From the NCBI GenBank assembly GCA_003339415.1, contig PDHQ01000149.1:21221-85220 (forward strand): a DNA stretch of 64,000 bases, read 5' to 3'. Under the pieces are notes generated by a model, which was not told the origin of the DNA, ran no database searches, and saw only the letters and a list, made by a program, of their open reading frames with translations. Origin of the DNA: Ophiocordyceps camponoti-saundersi (nom. inval.). Taxonomy: Eukaryota > Ascomycota > Sordariomycetes > Hypocreales > Ophiocordycipitaceae. Shown piece after piece: positions 23,785 through 34,899 of this stretch (positions within the stretch are counted from its first letter, which is position 1; each line of letters starts with the position of its first letter). Both the position numbers and the translations under genes were made by a program.

Positions 23785-24852
23785 ATGTCCGACCCCGGCG
23801 CATCCCCCTACAGCCGCGAGCTCCAAGTAGCCGAGCGAGCAGTCCACCACGCCGCAATCCTAACCAAGCGCGTCCTCTCGTCCGTCTCGGAAATCAGCAA
23901 GGAAGACTCGTCCCCCGTGACGGTAGCAGACTTCGCAGCCCAGGCCCTCCTCACGCACCTCGTCCGCACCGAGTTTCCGGAAGACGGCTTCGTGGGTGAG
24001 GAGGACTCGTCCGCGCTTCGACGAGATGAGGCCTTGAGTCTTCGCGTGTACGAGCTTTTCGCCTCCGCTTGTCGACAGCTTGGTGGGGACGCTTCCTCGG
24101 TTCCGTCGCGGAATGATATGCTTGATCTTATTCAGATTGGCGGCCGGTCGAAGGGCGGTAGTGCTGAGGGTCGCTTTTGGACTATGGATCCTATTGATGG
24201 TACGGCTGCGTTCCTTCGTGGGGAGCAGTATGCCGTTTCTCTTGCCCTCCTTCAGGATGGGAGGGAAGTCCTCGGCGTCATCGCCTGTCCGAATCTCAAG
24301 CTTCAAGACGGGTCTATTCATGAGTCTTGCGTCGATAACGATGGCCTGGGAGTCATGCTCTCCGCCGTCAGGGGCCAGGGAACGAGCCTGATCGCTCTGT
24401 CCTCCTCTCCCGACGACCCCCTCGTTCCTCGTCGGCTCGAGCGCCTTCAAGCACCCGCAAGCCTCGATCGCCTCCACATCGTCGACTGCGCCATCGGTGC
24501 GTCGTCGGGTCGCGACGTCATGCGCCGGCTGGCAGCAAGTCTCGGCGCCCCTTTTCCCGGCACCGACGTCTGGTCCTCGCACGTCAGATACGCGGCCCTC
24601 GCCATCGGCGGCGGCCATGTTCTGGTGCGCATCCCGTCATCACCCGAAGACTCGTCTTGCATTTGGGATCATGCTGGTGCTCAGCTCATCTTTACCGAGA
24701 TGGGCGGCCGCGTCACAGACTTGGACGGCAAGGCCATGGACTTTACTGCTGGGAGACACCTGAGCCGCAACCGTGGTCTGGTAGCCGCCCATGCCGACAT
24801 ACACGACAAGATGCTATCTCTGGTCCAGAACCTGGCCCGTCAACAGTTGTAA
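23785..24852 (+). CDS. MET22: 3'(2'),5'-bisphosphate nucleotidase (Hal2/Met22 type)
   Basis: Single exon, 355 aa, about the usual family length (yeast Hal2 is about 357). The ATG at 23785 (MSDPGASPYS) was chosen over the upstream in-frame ATG at 23662 because family proteins begin close to the YSRELQVAERAV helix and CAACC-type context precedes it. Motifs of the Li+-sensitive inositol-phosphatase superfamily are visible: EDSSPVTVADF (about 40-50), VGEED (about 70-74), MDPIDGT (about 133-139, metal ligands) and WDHAGAQLIFTEMGG (about 294-308). The enzyme converts PAP to AMP in sulfate assimilation and is the Na+/Li+ target in yeast. The residues after DPIDGT read AAFLRG, where the yeast enzyme has KGFLRG. 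It converges on PEX1, with 13 bp between stop codons. Confidence 0.9.
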   Translation: MSDPGASPYSRELQVAERAVHHAAILTKRVLSSVSEISKEDSSPVTVADFAAQALLTHLVRTEFPEDGFVGEEDSSALRRDEALSLRVYELFASACRQLGGDASSVPSRNDMLDLIQIGGRSKGGSAEGRFWTMDPIDGTAAFLRGEQYAVSLALLQDGREVLGVIACPNLKLQDGSIHESCVDNDGLGVMLSAVRGQGTSLIALSSSPDDPLVPRRLERLQAPASLDRLHIVDCAIGASSGRDVMRRLAASLGAPFPGTDVWSSHVRYAALAIGGGHVLVRIPSSPEDSSCIWDHAGAQLIFTEMGGRVTDLDGKAMDFTAGRHLSRNRGLVAAHADIHDKMLSLVQNLARQQL

Positions 24853-24865
24853 TATCGTGAAGGGC

Positions 24866-27800
24866 CTACATCAGACTGCTCCTCCCTCCAATCTCCATGC
24901 TGCCCTGTCCGTCCTTGAGCTGCCCGCTTCGTCCCTGTACGAATTCCCGATAGATGCTTTGTAGTCGCCGCCTTTCCTCGGCGCTGATGCTCGCCCTCGT
25001 CTTCTCCAGCGCCTTGGCGAGGTGTCGCCAATCGACCACTACATCTGCCTGCTGCCCCGGCGCCTGCCTGCTCTCTGAAGCGGCTGCATCCGGGCCTCTT
25101 CGGCCTTTCTTGCGCGCCAGCCTGATCTGCTCCAGCTTGGACGCCATGGCCGCCTCCTCGACGAGAGCGGCAGATGCGCTTCGGGGAATGGCATCGTCCG
25201 CCTCCGAGCCGCTACCGTAGCGGAACTGGACAAAGCTCGGGGAGGGCGAATGCGACTGCTGCTGCGGACCGACGTCACGACGAGATGTCGTTTTCGCATC
25301 GAGAACGTCGTGGATGGCCTCGAGCTGAGCGTTGGAGACGAGGGCCTGAAGGTCGGCCCCAGAGAAGCCGGCGGTCCGACGTGCCACGTCCATCAGCGGC
25401 TCCCCCGACAGGTGGACCTTCTTGAGCAACGAAGTCAAGATATCGACTCGATCGTCCAAGGACGGCATGTCGCACAGCAGCGACTTGTCCAACCGGCCGG
25501 GACGCAGCAATGCCGGATCGATCAGGTCGGGTCGCGACGTCGCGGCCAAGACGTAGACGCCCGACAGGCCCTCGGCACCGTCCATCTGGGTCAGCAGCTG
25601 ATTGACCACCCGGTCGGTGACACCGGTAGAGTCGTGTCCGCGCTTGGGAGCAATGGAGTCGAACTCGTCGAAGAAGAGCACGCATGGCCTCGCCGCCTGG
25701 GCACGGTCAAACAAGTCCCTCACGCTCTTTTCCGACGCGCCGATGTATTTGTTGAGGATCTCGGGCCCCTTGACACTGATGAAGTTGAGCCCGCACTGGC
25801 CGGCCACGGCGCTGGCGAGCAGCGTCTTACCGCAACCGGGATAGCCATAGAGGAGCAGTCCAGATCGAAGCCGGAGGGGGCACTGAGCGAAGATGGGAGC
25901 GTACTTGGTCGGATACTCGAGCGTTTCCAGGAGAATCTTCCGCGTCTCGTGCAGGCCGCCGATGGAGTCGAACGTCGTCGTCGAGCTCTGCAGGGGCACG
26001 TTGCGCAGAGACGCCGGCGTGAAGCCCTTACGTGCCTTTTCGAAATCTCCTTGGCCCAGGCGAATGGCGCCAACGGCTGGCGACTCGCCGATGGACCGAA
26101 TGATGGCCTCGTTTCTAGCCCGCGATACCAAGACCTCGAGATCACCAGCCATGTAGCCATCAGTCGATCCGGCGATCTCGAGGAGGTCGAGATCTGAGTC
26201 GAGGACGAAACCGGCTCTGGGCGCTACCTGATCGGATCCGTGCATCCACTGGCCGTCGTCTCCGTCCGCCGTCGGTGGCCGGCTGTTGTTGCTGGTCTGA
26301 TCCTCGTCGTCGTCATCCCGTACTCTCGCCATCACGTATTGCTTAGCCAAAGATTCCAAGATACTTCTTCTCGCGTCCTTGTCAGGGGCCCGGAGCTCGA
26401 TAATCTCTCGAACGACGTGGCCGCTGACGAAGACGTTGTTCATCGAATCTTTACTCTCAGCTGTGGCCAGTAGGACGACGCCGCAAAACTGCCTCGTCAC
26501 CGATCGTATCGTTTCGCTCACCTGTCGGCTGCGTCCGTTGTCGTTTCCCACTTCCAGCTCCGTCTCGGCCGGACACAGCTTATCGAGGTCGTCGAGCACA
26601 ACGAGAGCCTTGCCGCCGAGTCTGGCTCCCCAGCCGGCGGACATGAAGACGCGACTCAGCGTGTCCTTGATTGTGGACATGCTTGTTTCCTCGTTGGCCA
26701 AGCTGCGACATGAGAAGTAGTTGGTGTAGAACAGGCTGTCCTGGCGGAGTCTTCTCACAAGCTGTTTTGCAACCGACGTCTTCCCCGACCCCATGGATCC
26801 GGTAAGCAAGACCGATGACATGTGTGACAGATGTACGTCGAGCTTGTCAAGCAGGGAATCGATACCGATCAGGATCGAGTCGGCCTGTTGCAGCTCCGAG
26901 TCCGCTATCCACGAAGGTCTGGGTTGAGCATGTTGGAATTCAATGGCCATCTTGGGATCCAAGGTTGACATCCATGAGACGGCTTCCTTGCCCTTGTCCT
27001 GCAGAGCCACGTCCGACCTATACTCGAACTCGACCACGGCCCCAGTCCAACCCTGGGGCGCCTCCAGTCCGTCGAAGAGCCCGACAACCATGCCGTCGGT
27101 GATGGGCCCCTGAAGCAACCCCGGCGTTCCTTTAGATCCGGAATACATGTGTCTGAGTCTCCTAGCCGACTCTTCCTGTTCAGCTCTGGTCTCGCCGCCT
27201 AATCTCAACCCCTCGTCAAGCTTGGACCCAATATCAAACGGGAGGATCTTGACCCGCTGAACGAGGCCTTGTTGCAGTTGCTGCGGAGCTGCCTGTATCT
27301 TGACGACGCCGCCTACGACGCCGCAACAGCCGAGCGCGGCACAGAGAGGGGACGACAGGGCCGCAGTTTGACCGCTCGGCGGTTCGTCCCATGGTTTAAG
27401 CCTGGCCACTACTTTGGGCGGGGCCGCCGTGGTCGCAGGGGTCGACGCGCCTTCGGGCTGAGGCTCTCGAAGCCCGGCAGGCCTAAGCATGTCTACCGTC
27501 ACGTAGCTGACTCCCCGAAAGGAGCTCGACAACAAGTCGCGATCGATCCAGACAGCAAGGTCCAAGCAGACGGGACCGTCGTCGAACCATTGACTGCAAG
27601 CTGCCCTGTCAATGGCGCGAAGAAAGGTGACGGGCTCTTTGACGCCTCTTTTTCGGGCGCCGCTGGCACCGCTGCGTCTCGACTTGGACGTACTAGCGAC
27701 GCTGCGGTGATCGCCACTGTTTAGCGAGCTCTTGACTCTAGTCTTGGGAGCAACGATGACCTCGGCATTGGGTGACATCTTGGCGAAGGGGATATCCTGC

Positions 27801-28431
27801 GATAGGGCGGGCTCGAGCGAGAGCACCTTGATGTTTGCCGACGAGGTGGGAGAGAGGTGCAGAGTCAAGGCGTGAGGCGGAATGGGCTTCTTGCCGTCTG
27901 GCGCGTAGGCGGGATTCGGCAGAGCCCGTACCTGCGACTGAAGGTTTAACTCGAGAAAGCTGGCATGAAGCTCAATCATGTCCCAATCTTCGGCCGTTAC
28001 GGGCTCGATGTTCACGGTATGGGCCACGGGTGGATCGATATGGAGCGTGGCCGTGACCCTCTGACCGTCAGACAGACCCAATGTTTGGGCCAGGACGGCA
28101 TCCATCTCGACCAGCTGCATCTCCGTCGCGCCTCTTTGGCGACTGACAGGCGCCGCCGTCGTCCGCTTACTAGGCATACCCGTCCATCCCAGAAAGAAGG
28201 ATGCTCCAGATTGCTGCGGTGACGACGACCTGATGCTGAGCTCGACGACGACATTCTGCACTGGCTGCGCCACGTATAAGCCCGAGGTCCCGGCAGACAG
28301 CGGATGAGGCTTACCGTATTGACGTTGACGAGCAGCGAGACGAGGGACGGAGGGAGGTTCACCAGGCAGTTCTTGAGGTGGACGAGTGACAGCTCGGCCG
28401 AGGCGGACGGCGGATGCTTCCTAGAGGCCAT
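24866..28431 (-). CDS. PEX1: Peroxisomal biogenesis AAA ATPase Pex1
   Basis: Two exons on the minus strand, 28431-28315 and 28264-24866, with a 50-nt intron (GTAAGC...GCAG), give 1,171 aa. Exon 1 encodes MASRKHPPSASAEL to LLVNVNT and continues as PVQNVVVELS, the Pex1 N-terminal double-psi barrel region. D1 has Walker A GSMGSGKTS and a Walker B ALVVLDDLDKL; D2 has the canonical Walker A GYPGCGKT, Walker B VLFFDEFDSIAPKRG and the arginine-finger/sensor region AATSRPDLIDPALLRPGRLD. Pex1 and Pex6 form the hexameric motor that extracts ubiquitinated Pex5 from the peroxisome membrane. D1 is less conserved than D2, as is usual for Pex1. It shares a 405-bp divergent promoter with MCM7. Confidence 0.95.
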
Positions 28432-28836
28432 ATTGACCGACTGGTGTCGTCTTCGACGGGCGGCATGTCGATGTCGCAGCCACAGTCGGGAAGAAAACCA
28501 GGGACGAGACGTCTCAGTTACGATATGCCGAGCCGAGCCTCGTCTCAATTGCACGTGCTTTCGAGAAGAAGTAGCCGAGACGCCACAGTGGTACTCTAAA
28601 TGTGTAGGCCCACGCCACACGGAGTCAGGGTCTCCAGCCTTCTTCTAATTGTGGCTGTGCCGACGCGTGACGCGAGAAGTCGCGTCCGGGCTTTTTAAAT
28701 TGCCCTGCATTTCTTCTTCAGCCTCGCGCCTCCAACCGCTTTCCCTTAGAACCATCGCGGCTTCGCCCAAGATAGTAGACGTCGTCCCGCGTCTCGAATC
28801 CTCACATAAAACAGATACCACCTATCTATCTGTGCG
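28432..28836. promoter_or_regulatory. Divergent promoter PEX1 / MCM7 with MluI cell-cycle box
   Basis: This 405-bp spacer contains CACGTG (28552-28557) and ACGCGT (28663-28668), followed at once by ACGCGA and CGCGTC-like sequence up to about 28688. In fungi ACGCGT is the MBF site driving G1/S genes, so it probably acts on MCM7, 174 bp downstream. Factor binding is inferred. Confidence 0.6.
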
Positions 28837-31559
28837 ATGGCGCTTCGCGAGTTGAAGGCTCCCGTCAGCTACCTGGCGCAGCAGAGTCAGTCTTTGCACC
28901 CATCACTTTGGCCGCCCCTGTTTTGTCTTTCATCTGACAATGGTCGCAGAGGCTTTCGAGGACTTTCTCAACGACTTCAAGACATCACCTGAAAACACGA
29001 TCGCTACCGCCCTAGGCGACATCACGATCGATGATGACGACCTCAGCGACGATGATGAACTGATGCACGAGGTCGATGGCGTCGAGCCTCGTCGCAAGCA
29101 GCAGCGTTCTGAGCCGCGACACATCTACAAGGAGATGATGCAGGAGCTGGCGGATCGCAAAATCAACGAGGTCATGATCCAACTCGATGATGTGGCTGCG
29201 GTACGTGTCACCGGCTGAAAGGCGATCCATTGAACACCCCCTTCGCCGAACTGACGCCTTGTTTTCTTTGCTGTCGCCACAGTATGAGGAGAGTCTACGA
29301 GACGAGAGCCTGAAATTGGTGTCGAGTATCGAGAATAACGCCAAGCATTACGTCGACATCGTCTCTCGTGCCATAGATAACGTTATGCCGCCGCCGAGCG
29401 TCGACGTCAGGTGCGTTATCGTCGCTTAGCCCCCTTCGACGGAGGGATCAGCGCTGAAGATTGAGATGCAGTTTCAAAGACGACGTGCTTGACGTCCTCA
29501 TGGCGCGAAGAGAGGCTCGTAATCGAGAGCTGCAGACGGCTTCCGAGGAGGACGCGACCATGGCCGAGGACCAGTTCCCGGCTGAGCTCACCCGGCGCTA
29601 CACGCTCGTCTTCAAGCCTCGATCCAGTACGGCCGATCACACTGTCAAGGCTCTCGCCGTCCGGCAGGTTCGCGGCGACCATATAGGCAAGCTCATCACG
29701 ATGCGGTGCATCGTCACGCGCGTGTCGGACGTCAAGCCCATGGTCCAGGTCAGCGCCTACACGTGCGACCGGTGCGGATGCGAAATCTTTCAGCCCATCA
29801 CCGACAAGCAGTACGGTCCCCTGACGGTCTGCCCTTCCGAAGACTGCAAAAAGAACCAGTCCAAGGGCCAGCTTAACCCGACGACGCGAGCGTCCAAGTT
29901 CCTCCCCTTTCAGGAGGTCAAGGTGCAGGAGATGGCGGAACAGGTTCCCATCGGTCAGATCCCGCGATCCCTCACCGTCTACTGCTACGGTAGCCTCGTC
30001 CGTAGGGTCAACCCGGGCGACGTCGTCGACATGGCCGGCATCTTCCTGCCCATCCCCTATACGGGCTTCAAGGCCATCAAGGCCGGCTTGCTCACCGACA
30101 CCTATCTCGAGGCTCACCACATCCACCAGCACAAGAAGGCCTACAGCGAGATGATGGTCGACCCGCGCCTTGTGCGACGCATCGACAGGTACAGGGTCTC
30201 CGGCCAGGTGTACGAGCTGCTGGCCAAGTCGATCGCTCCCGAGATCTTCGGCCACCTGGACGTCAAGAAGGCGCTTCTGCTGCTGCTCATCGGCGGCGTC
30301 TCCAAGGAGATGGGCGACGGCATGAAGATCCGCGGTGACATCAACATCTGCCTCATGGGCGATCCCGGTGTGGCAAAGTCCCAGCTCCTCAAATACATCT
30401 CCAAGGTCGCCCCGCGAGGCGTCTACACCTCGGGTCGTGGGAGCAGCGGCGTCGGTCTGACGGCGGCCGTGATGCGCGACCCGGTGACGGACGAGATGAT
30501 ACTAGAAGGCGGAGCTCTGGTCCTGGCCGATAACGGCATCTGCTGCATCGACGAGTTCGACAAGATGGACGACAACGACCGCACCGCTATCCACGAGGTC
30601 ATGGAGCAGCAGACCATCTCCATCTCCAAAGCCGGCATCTCGACGACTCTCAACGCCCGGACGTCCATCCTGGCGGCCGCCAACCCCGTCTACGGCCGAT
30701 ACAACCCTCGCATCTCGCCCGTCGAGAACATCAACCTCCCCGCCGCCCTCCTCTCCCGTTTCGACGTCCTCTTCCTCCTCCTCGACACGCCCTCGCGCGA
30801 CTCGGACGAACAGCTGGCCAAGCACGTCACCCACGTCCACACCCACGGCCGCCACCCGGACTCGGGCCCCGACGACCTCGTCCTCAGCCCGCACGAGGTC
30901 CGGTCCTACGTCGCTCAGGCCCGGACCTATCGTCCCGTCGTGCCCGAGACCGTGTCCGAGTACATGATCAAGACGTATGTCCGGCTACGAGAGCAGCAGA
31001 AGCGCGCCGAGCAAAAGGGCAAGCAGTTCACCCACACCACGCCCCGTACCCTCCTCGGCGTAGTCCGCCTCGCCCAGGCTCTCGCCCGTCTACGCTTCAG
31101 CGACCGCGTTTCGCAGGACGACGTCGACGAGGCCCTGCGTCTCGTCGAGGCCAGCAAGGAGAGCCTCAACGCCGAGACGGCAGGTTCTCGTCGCGGCCTC
31201 AACGCCAGCAGCCGAATCTACAACCTGGTCAAGGCCTTGGCCGACTCGGGTGCTTGTCGCCCTGACAATGTCGACGGCGATGATGATGATGACGAGCTGG
31301 GCGTCGAGCTGAGCATGCGCAAGGTCAAGGAGCGCGTCATTGCAAAGGGTTTCACCGAGGACCAATGGTTGAATGCCTTGGAGGAGTATGCGACACTCGA
31401 CGTCAGTTTTTCCCACAATCCCCCTTTTCTTTCTCTTCCAATTTCGTACAAGTAACGTCAAGCTGACCCTTCATCTAGATCTGGCAAACCGCCGGCAACG
31501 GATCGAGACTCGTCTTTGTCACGGCAGACAACGACCGAGGGTCCGACGTGGACGGATGA
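28837..31559 (+). CDS. MCM7: Replicative helicase subunit Mcm7
   Basis: Exons are 28837-28885, 28950-29200, 29283-29410, 29472-31401 and 31479-31559, giving 812 aa. The N-terminus reads [29 protein letters not shown] across intron 1. A zinc-finger motif (CDRCGCE...CPSEDC) lies at about residues 241-270. The MCM AAA core has Walker [10 protein letters not shown] (about 439), the MCM signature IDEFDKM (about 502) and the arginine-finger region [31 protein letters not shown] and the Mcm7-like HVTHVHTHG after the core separate it from other MCM subunits. The last exon adds the winged-helix end [18 protein letters not shown]. Mcm7 pairs with Mcm3 and Mcm4 in the Mcm2-7 ring loaded at origins; SLD3 in this window acts on the same complex. 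Confidence 0.98.
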
Positions 31560-31788
31560 GCCACCCTTTGGAGGAGGTAGAGGAGGATCTTGCTTCTTTT
31601 TTTCAGTCGCTCTCATGGCGTTCTGGGTAATGTAAGATGAAGGTAGGGGTGACGATAAGGGAGAAGGGGGAGGGCAAAGAAAAGGGGGGGGGTGGGTGCC
31701 AAAAGGACGCATCACAGCGGAGTTTGGTGTCCGGTCAATGTTATCCATAGCACTCTTCTTCTTGAGCCTTTTCCCCAGTTGCGTTCTC

Positions 31789-33269
31789 CTAGAGCCGCAA
31801 GCTCATCAACGACACCCTCTCCATCTCGCCGATGTTACCATGCCCGCCCAGCACCCACTTTTCCGAGACTGTCTGGGCGTCGATGGCTTCCTTGACGACA
31901 CCACTGGCAGCCCAGTATTCCAGTAAGGTTCGGCTTTCTTGCTTGGAGACGCTGGGCACGCGCAGGGTGGAGACGGTCTTGAGCGCATCGTGGACGCGCT
32001 GATCGTAACCGCGTGTGTAAGGGTTAGACTGCGGAATCTCCGTCCCGGCTTGGGCGGCTTCGATTTGGGAGAGAACAAGCTCCTGGGACAGATGTTTGGG
32101 AGAGTTGCTACACGAGGTGGCGACGATGACGGCGCCGCCGTTGCCGAACTTTGTCTTGCCAGACAGAGCATCGATGAAGAGGCGAACGAGGGTCAGTTCG
32201 TGAGCGTGAACCGGTTGCATGGATGGTTCCAGATAGTCGCTGATTATGTTGATGTGTGTCAGCCCGTCGAGAGAAAGCAGAATCGGGGGACGGTCGGGCT
32301 GGTTCAGCTCCTGCCACATGGCCTTGAACGTCGGCCAGGCATATTCAACCTCTTTCAAACTGAGGAGTAAGTCGGCGATTGTGGCTTCTCGGCCGAAAGT
32401 GCCCAGATCGGGCCACTTGAGTTGCAGGGGCAACTTGCTTAGGACGTTGCCGTTTACTTGGGCGATGGTCCGGAGAAGTTCGAGCGTGTACGTGGGTTGA
32501 CAAAACTGGAGCGGTTGCGTCCCCCGGATCGGTTCGTAGTCGGTGTTTCCGTTGGTGAGGTCCTGGCCTGTTCAAGAGGGCGGGTAAGTCAGCGGGATGA
32601 GGTGAAGAAGAGGATAGATATATATGTAAGTGTATACATATATATATATGTATGTTTATGCATTTTCTTACCCTCGGGAATGTTGATGACAATCCACTCG
32701 TTCAGCAGGGCATGGGTCATGGCTTGAAGCAGCAACAAGCTCTTGCCCGCCAGACGAGATCCCGTCAAGACGCACCTAAAAGGCTCCTTGCTACTGTCGC
32801 GACCAGCGTCCATGCGACGGGCGACCTCGACCGTCTCTTGACGCACAAGACAGTGCGGATGACGGAAGAGATCCCACGGCTGGGTTGTCTTGAAAGCCCG
32901 AAGCGCAAGAAGCTGGTCGACGGCATTGCTAGGGAAGGAAAACATCTGGCCGACGCTGGACGTGTCTGCCAGCGTCTGCGGCGTCATCTCGGACAGGCCC
33001 TTTACCGGAAGAGCATTGCCATTGCTCGTCTGAATACGAGTTCGGAAGGCCTTGCGCTCGCCGGGAGCGGGCTTCTTGACTGGAATTGTGTCCGTCCCCT
33101 TCCCCTTCTTCGAGTTCTTCTTCTTGTCATCCCGGCTGCGGACCGGCGTAGTCGAACTGAAGGCCGCCGTCGCCGCTGCTGCTGCTGCTACGGCTGCTGT
33201 CGTCCGCTGCTTGCCAGCCATGTTCGAGGGCCGGGTTAGGCTCCGGAGGAAGAGCCCTGCCATGGCCAT
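31789..33269 (-). CDS. RSM23: Mitochondrial small ribosomal subunit protein mS29 (DAP3/Rsm23)
   Basis: Two exons, 33269-32672 and 32567-31789, with an intron between (GTAAGA...ACAG), give 458 aa from the ATG at 33269; ATGs at 33263 and 33221 are alternatives. The N-terminus is basic, Ala/Ser/Thr-rich and lacks acids for about 45 residues (MAMAGLFLRSLTRPSN), as in mitochondrial targeting sequences. The P-loop GSRLAGKSLLLLQ and the following WIVINIPEG-QDLTNG continue across the intron; ILLSLDGLTHI is the Walker B-like strand. DAP3/mS29 is the GTP-binding head protein of the mitochondrial 37S subunit. The protein ends with a conserved-looking NIGEMERVSLMSL. Intron 32568-32671 is AT-rich with a (TA)n stretch. 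Confidence 0.92.
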
Positions 33270-33526
33270 TTCTGGCTGCCGGAGGCGCGTTCAACGCTTC
33301 TTAGTCGATCCGGTTCCCCGTCGGTTCGGCTCGTCGTTGTGAGCAAAAAAAAAAAATGACTGCCCGCTCTCCGAAGACCGGTTCCCCGGCGATTAGTAAG
33401 TCCGAGCGGCGACTCCACAGACCTATTATTCCGATGACGACTGGGAAAAAAAAGGAAGGAAAGAGAAAAAATGCGCAGAGTCACGTCTGTATCATCGTAT
33501 CGATTCATCTCCCCATCTCGCACACA

Positions 33527-34114
33527 ATGTCTCTCCCTATCTCAAGGCCAAAGCTGCCCGTGGCAGTGGAAAAACCGACACCCTACAACTTTGATCTCGG
33601 CCGTCTCCTCGCCCAAGATTCCAATGCCGTCGTACTCACAGCGTCGCGAGAACAATCCCTCGCCGAGGTAGCCCGAGACGGCGCCCAGGCACTCATCAAC
33701 CAGCTCCTCACCACCTGTCCTCTGACTTCGACCGCCGCAGATGGCGTCCTCCTCACCCTTCCCCCTCCATCGACTCCTTTGCCCCGCGAAAAACCCGTTC
33801 CCGAGTCCCGTCCGCCAACCAAGTGGGAGCGTTTCGCCGCCAAGAAGGGCATCCGGCCCAAGACCAGGGAACAGCGCAAGAATCTCGTCTACGATGCCGA
33901 GAGCGGCGAATGGAGGCGCAAGTGGGGCTACAAGGGCCTCAACAAAAAGTCCGAGACTGAGTGGCTGGTCGAGGTCGACCCCAACAAGGAAAAGGACAGG
34001 AAGGAGGGCACCACCCCAAGAGGCGATGCCAGACGTGAGAGAAAGGAGAGGATCAAGCGCAACGAGCGCAAGATGAGGAAGAACGAGCGTTTTGCTGCTG
34101 AGAAGAGGAGCTGA
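33527..34114 (+). CDS. RRS1: Ribosome biogenesis regulator Rrs1
   Basis: Single exon, 195 aa, close to yeast Rrs1 (203). The start is the ATG at 33527 (MSLPISRPKLPVAVEKPTPYNFDL), where the family N-terminal motif (PYNFDLGRLLA) begins; the ORF extends further upstream but that part is low complexity. The diagnostic block PPTKWERFAAKKGI is followed by basic sequence (KTREQRKNLVYD, WRRKWGYKG) and a Lys/Arg-rich tail (RRERKERIKRNERKMRKNER) typical of nucleolar localisation. Rrs1 with Rpf2 recruits 5S RNP to pre-60S ribosomes. It is divergent from mS29, 257 bp away. Confidence 0.95.
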   Translation: MSLPISRPKLPVAVEKPTPYNFDLGRLLAQDSNAVVLTASREQSLAEVARDGAQALINQLLTTCPLTSTAADGVLLTLPPPSTPLPREKPVPESRPPTKWERFAAKKGIRPKTREQRKNLVYDAESGEWRRKWGYKGLNKKSETEWLVEVDPNKEKDRKEGTTPRGDARRERKERIKRNERKMRKNERFAAEKRS

Positions 34115-34899
34115 CCTGGTCTGACTGCCATGGCCCCTCACGATACCGGCCCGTCGTTATTCGCATCGTCACCAATCATTTGAGACGTCGGTGGAAGCTG
34201 CATTCAAACAATGAACTCTGAATCTACGTTGGAAAGCCGATCGCGGAATTTCTGACCTCGTCCTGACCGTTCTGCGCCCCTTCCTCGTCTATACATCTGA
34301 ACTGGTCATCCCATTCATTCAACGTCTCCAACCGGTGCGCGGGCCCAAATTACTTGTCCAGCTCCACGGAATCACCACGAGAAGTAGTATCCTAATCGTA
34401 CACAGGCGTCTTTCTTCAAGGAAAACAAAGATTGAGTCAAAGAACATGCATAACGGCCTCCAAGCTGACGCTGAATACGCCGCCGACACCAAATCTCCCA
34501 ATGCCGAGACTCCAAGACTCTAAACAAGCGATACTATCGCCCCGAGTCGGAGTGGCAATGGACATGTGAGACGTCCGGGCGATAGAATGTGCACAAGACA
34601 AACAAGAAGAAAAGGGTTTTCGTTCATAGAGGGGAGGGCGGTGATATGAAAAAAAAAAGAAACTGATTCGATACCGTGTCGCGTCGAGCAAAGAGAGGGG
34701 GGAATATGTCGGCTGTTATCGCGAAGCATGTGACAAGGTGATGGAGGCGGAAAGGGGACGATGTTATTAGATGGGTTTCCGGGCCCGAGTGGAATAGGGG
34801 GGTATGAAGAAGAGTAAATAGATTTGCGTCATGTCGTTGTTGTAAGTCGATTGATCAAAAAGACAGCGAGATTCCCTCCGATGATCCTCGGCTGCAATC
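34115..34899. other. Convergent 3' intergenic region RRS1 / RhoGAP
   Basis: 785 bp lie between two stop codons. Nothing but short, unsupported ORFs and an A9 run (about 34650-34658). Confidence 0.5.

Noticed and set aside
25250..26197. 315-codon plus-strand ORF
   Set aside because: Antisense to the PEX1 D2 ATPase domain; no recognisable domain.
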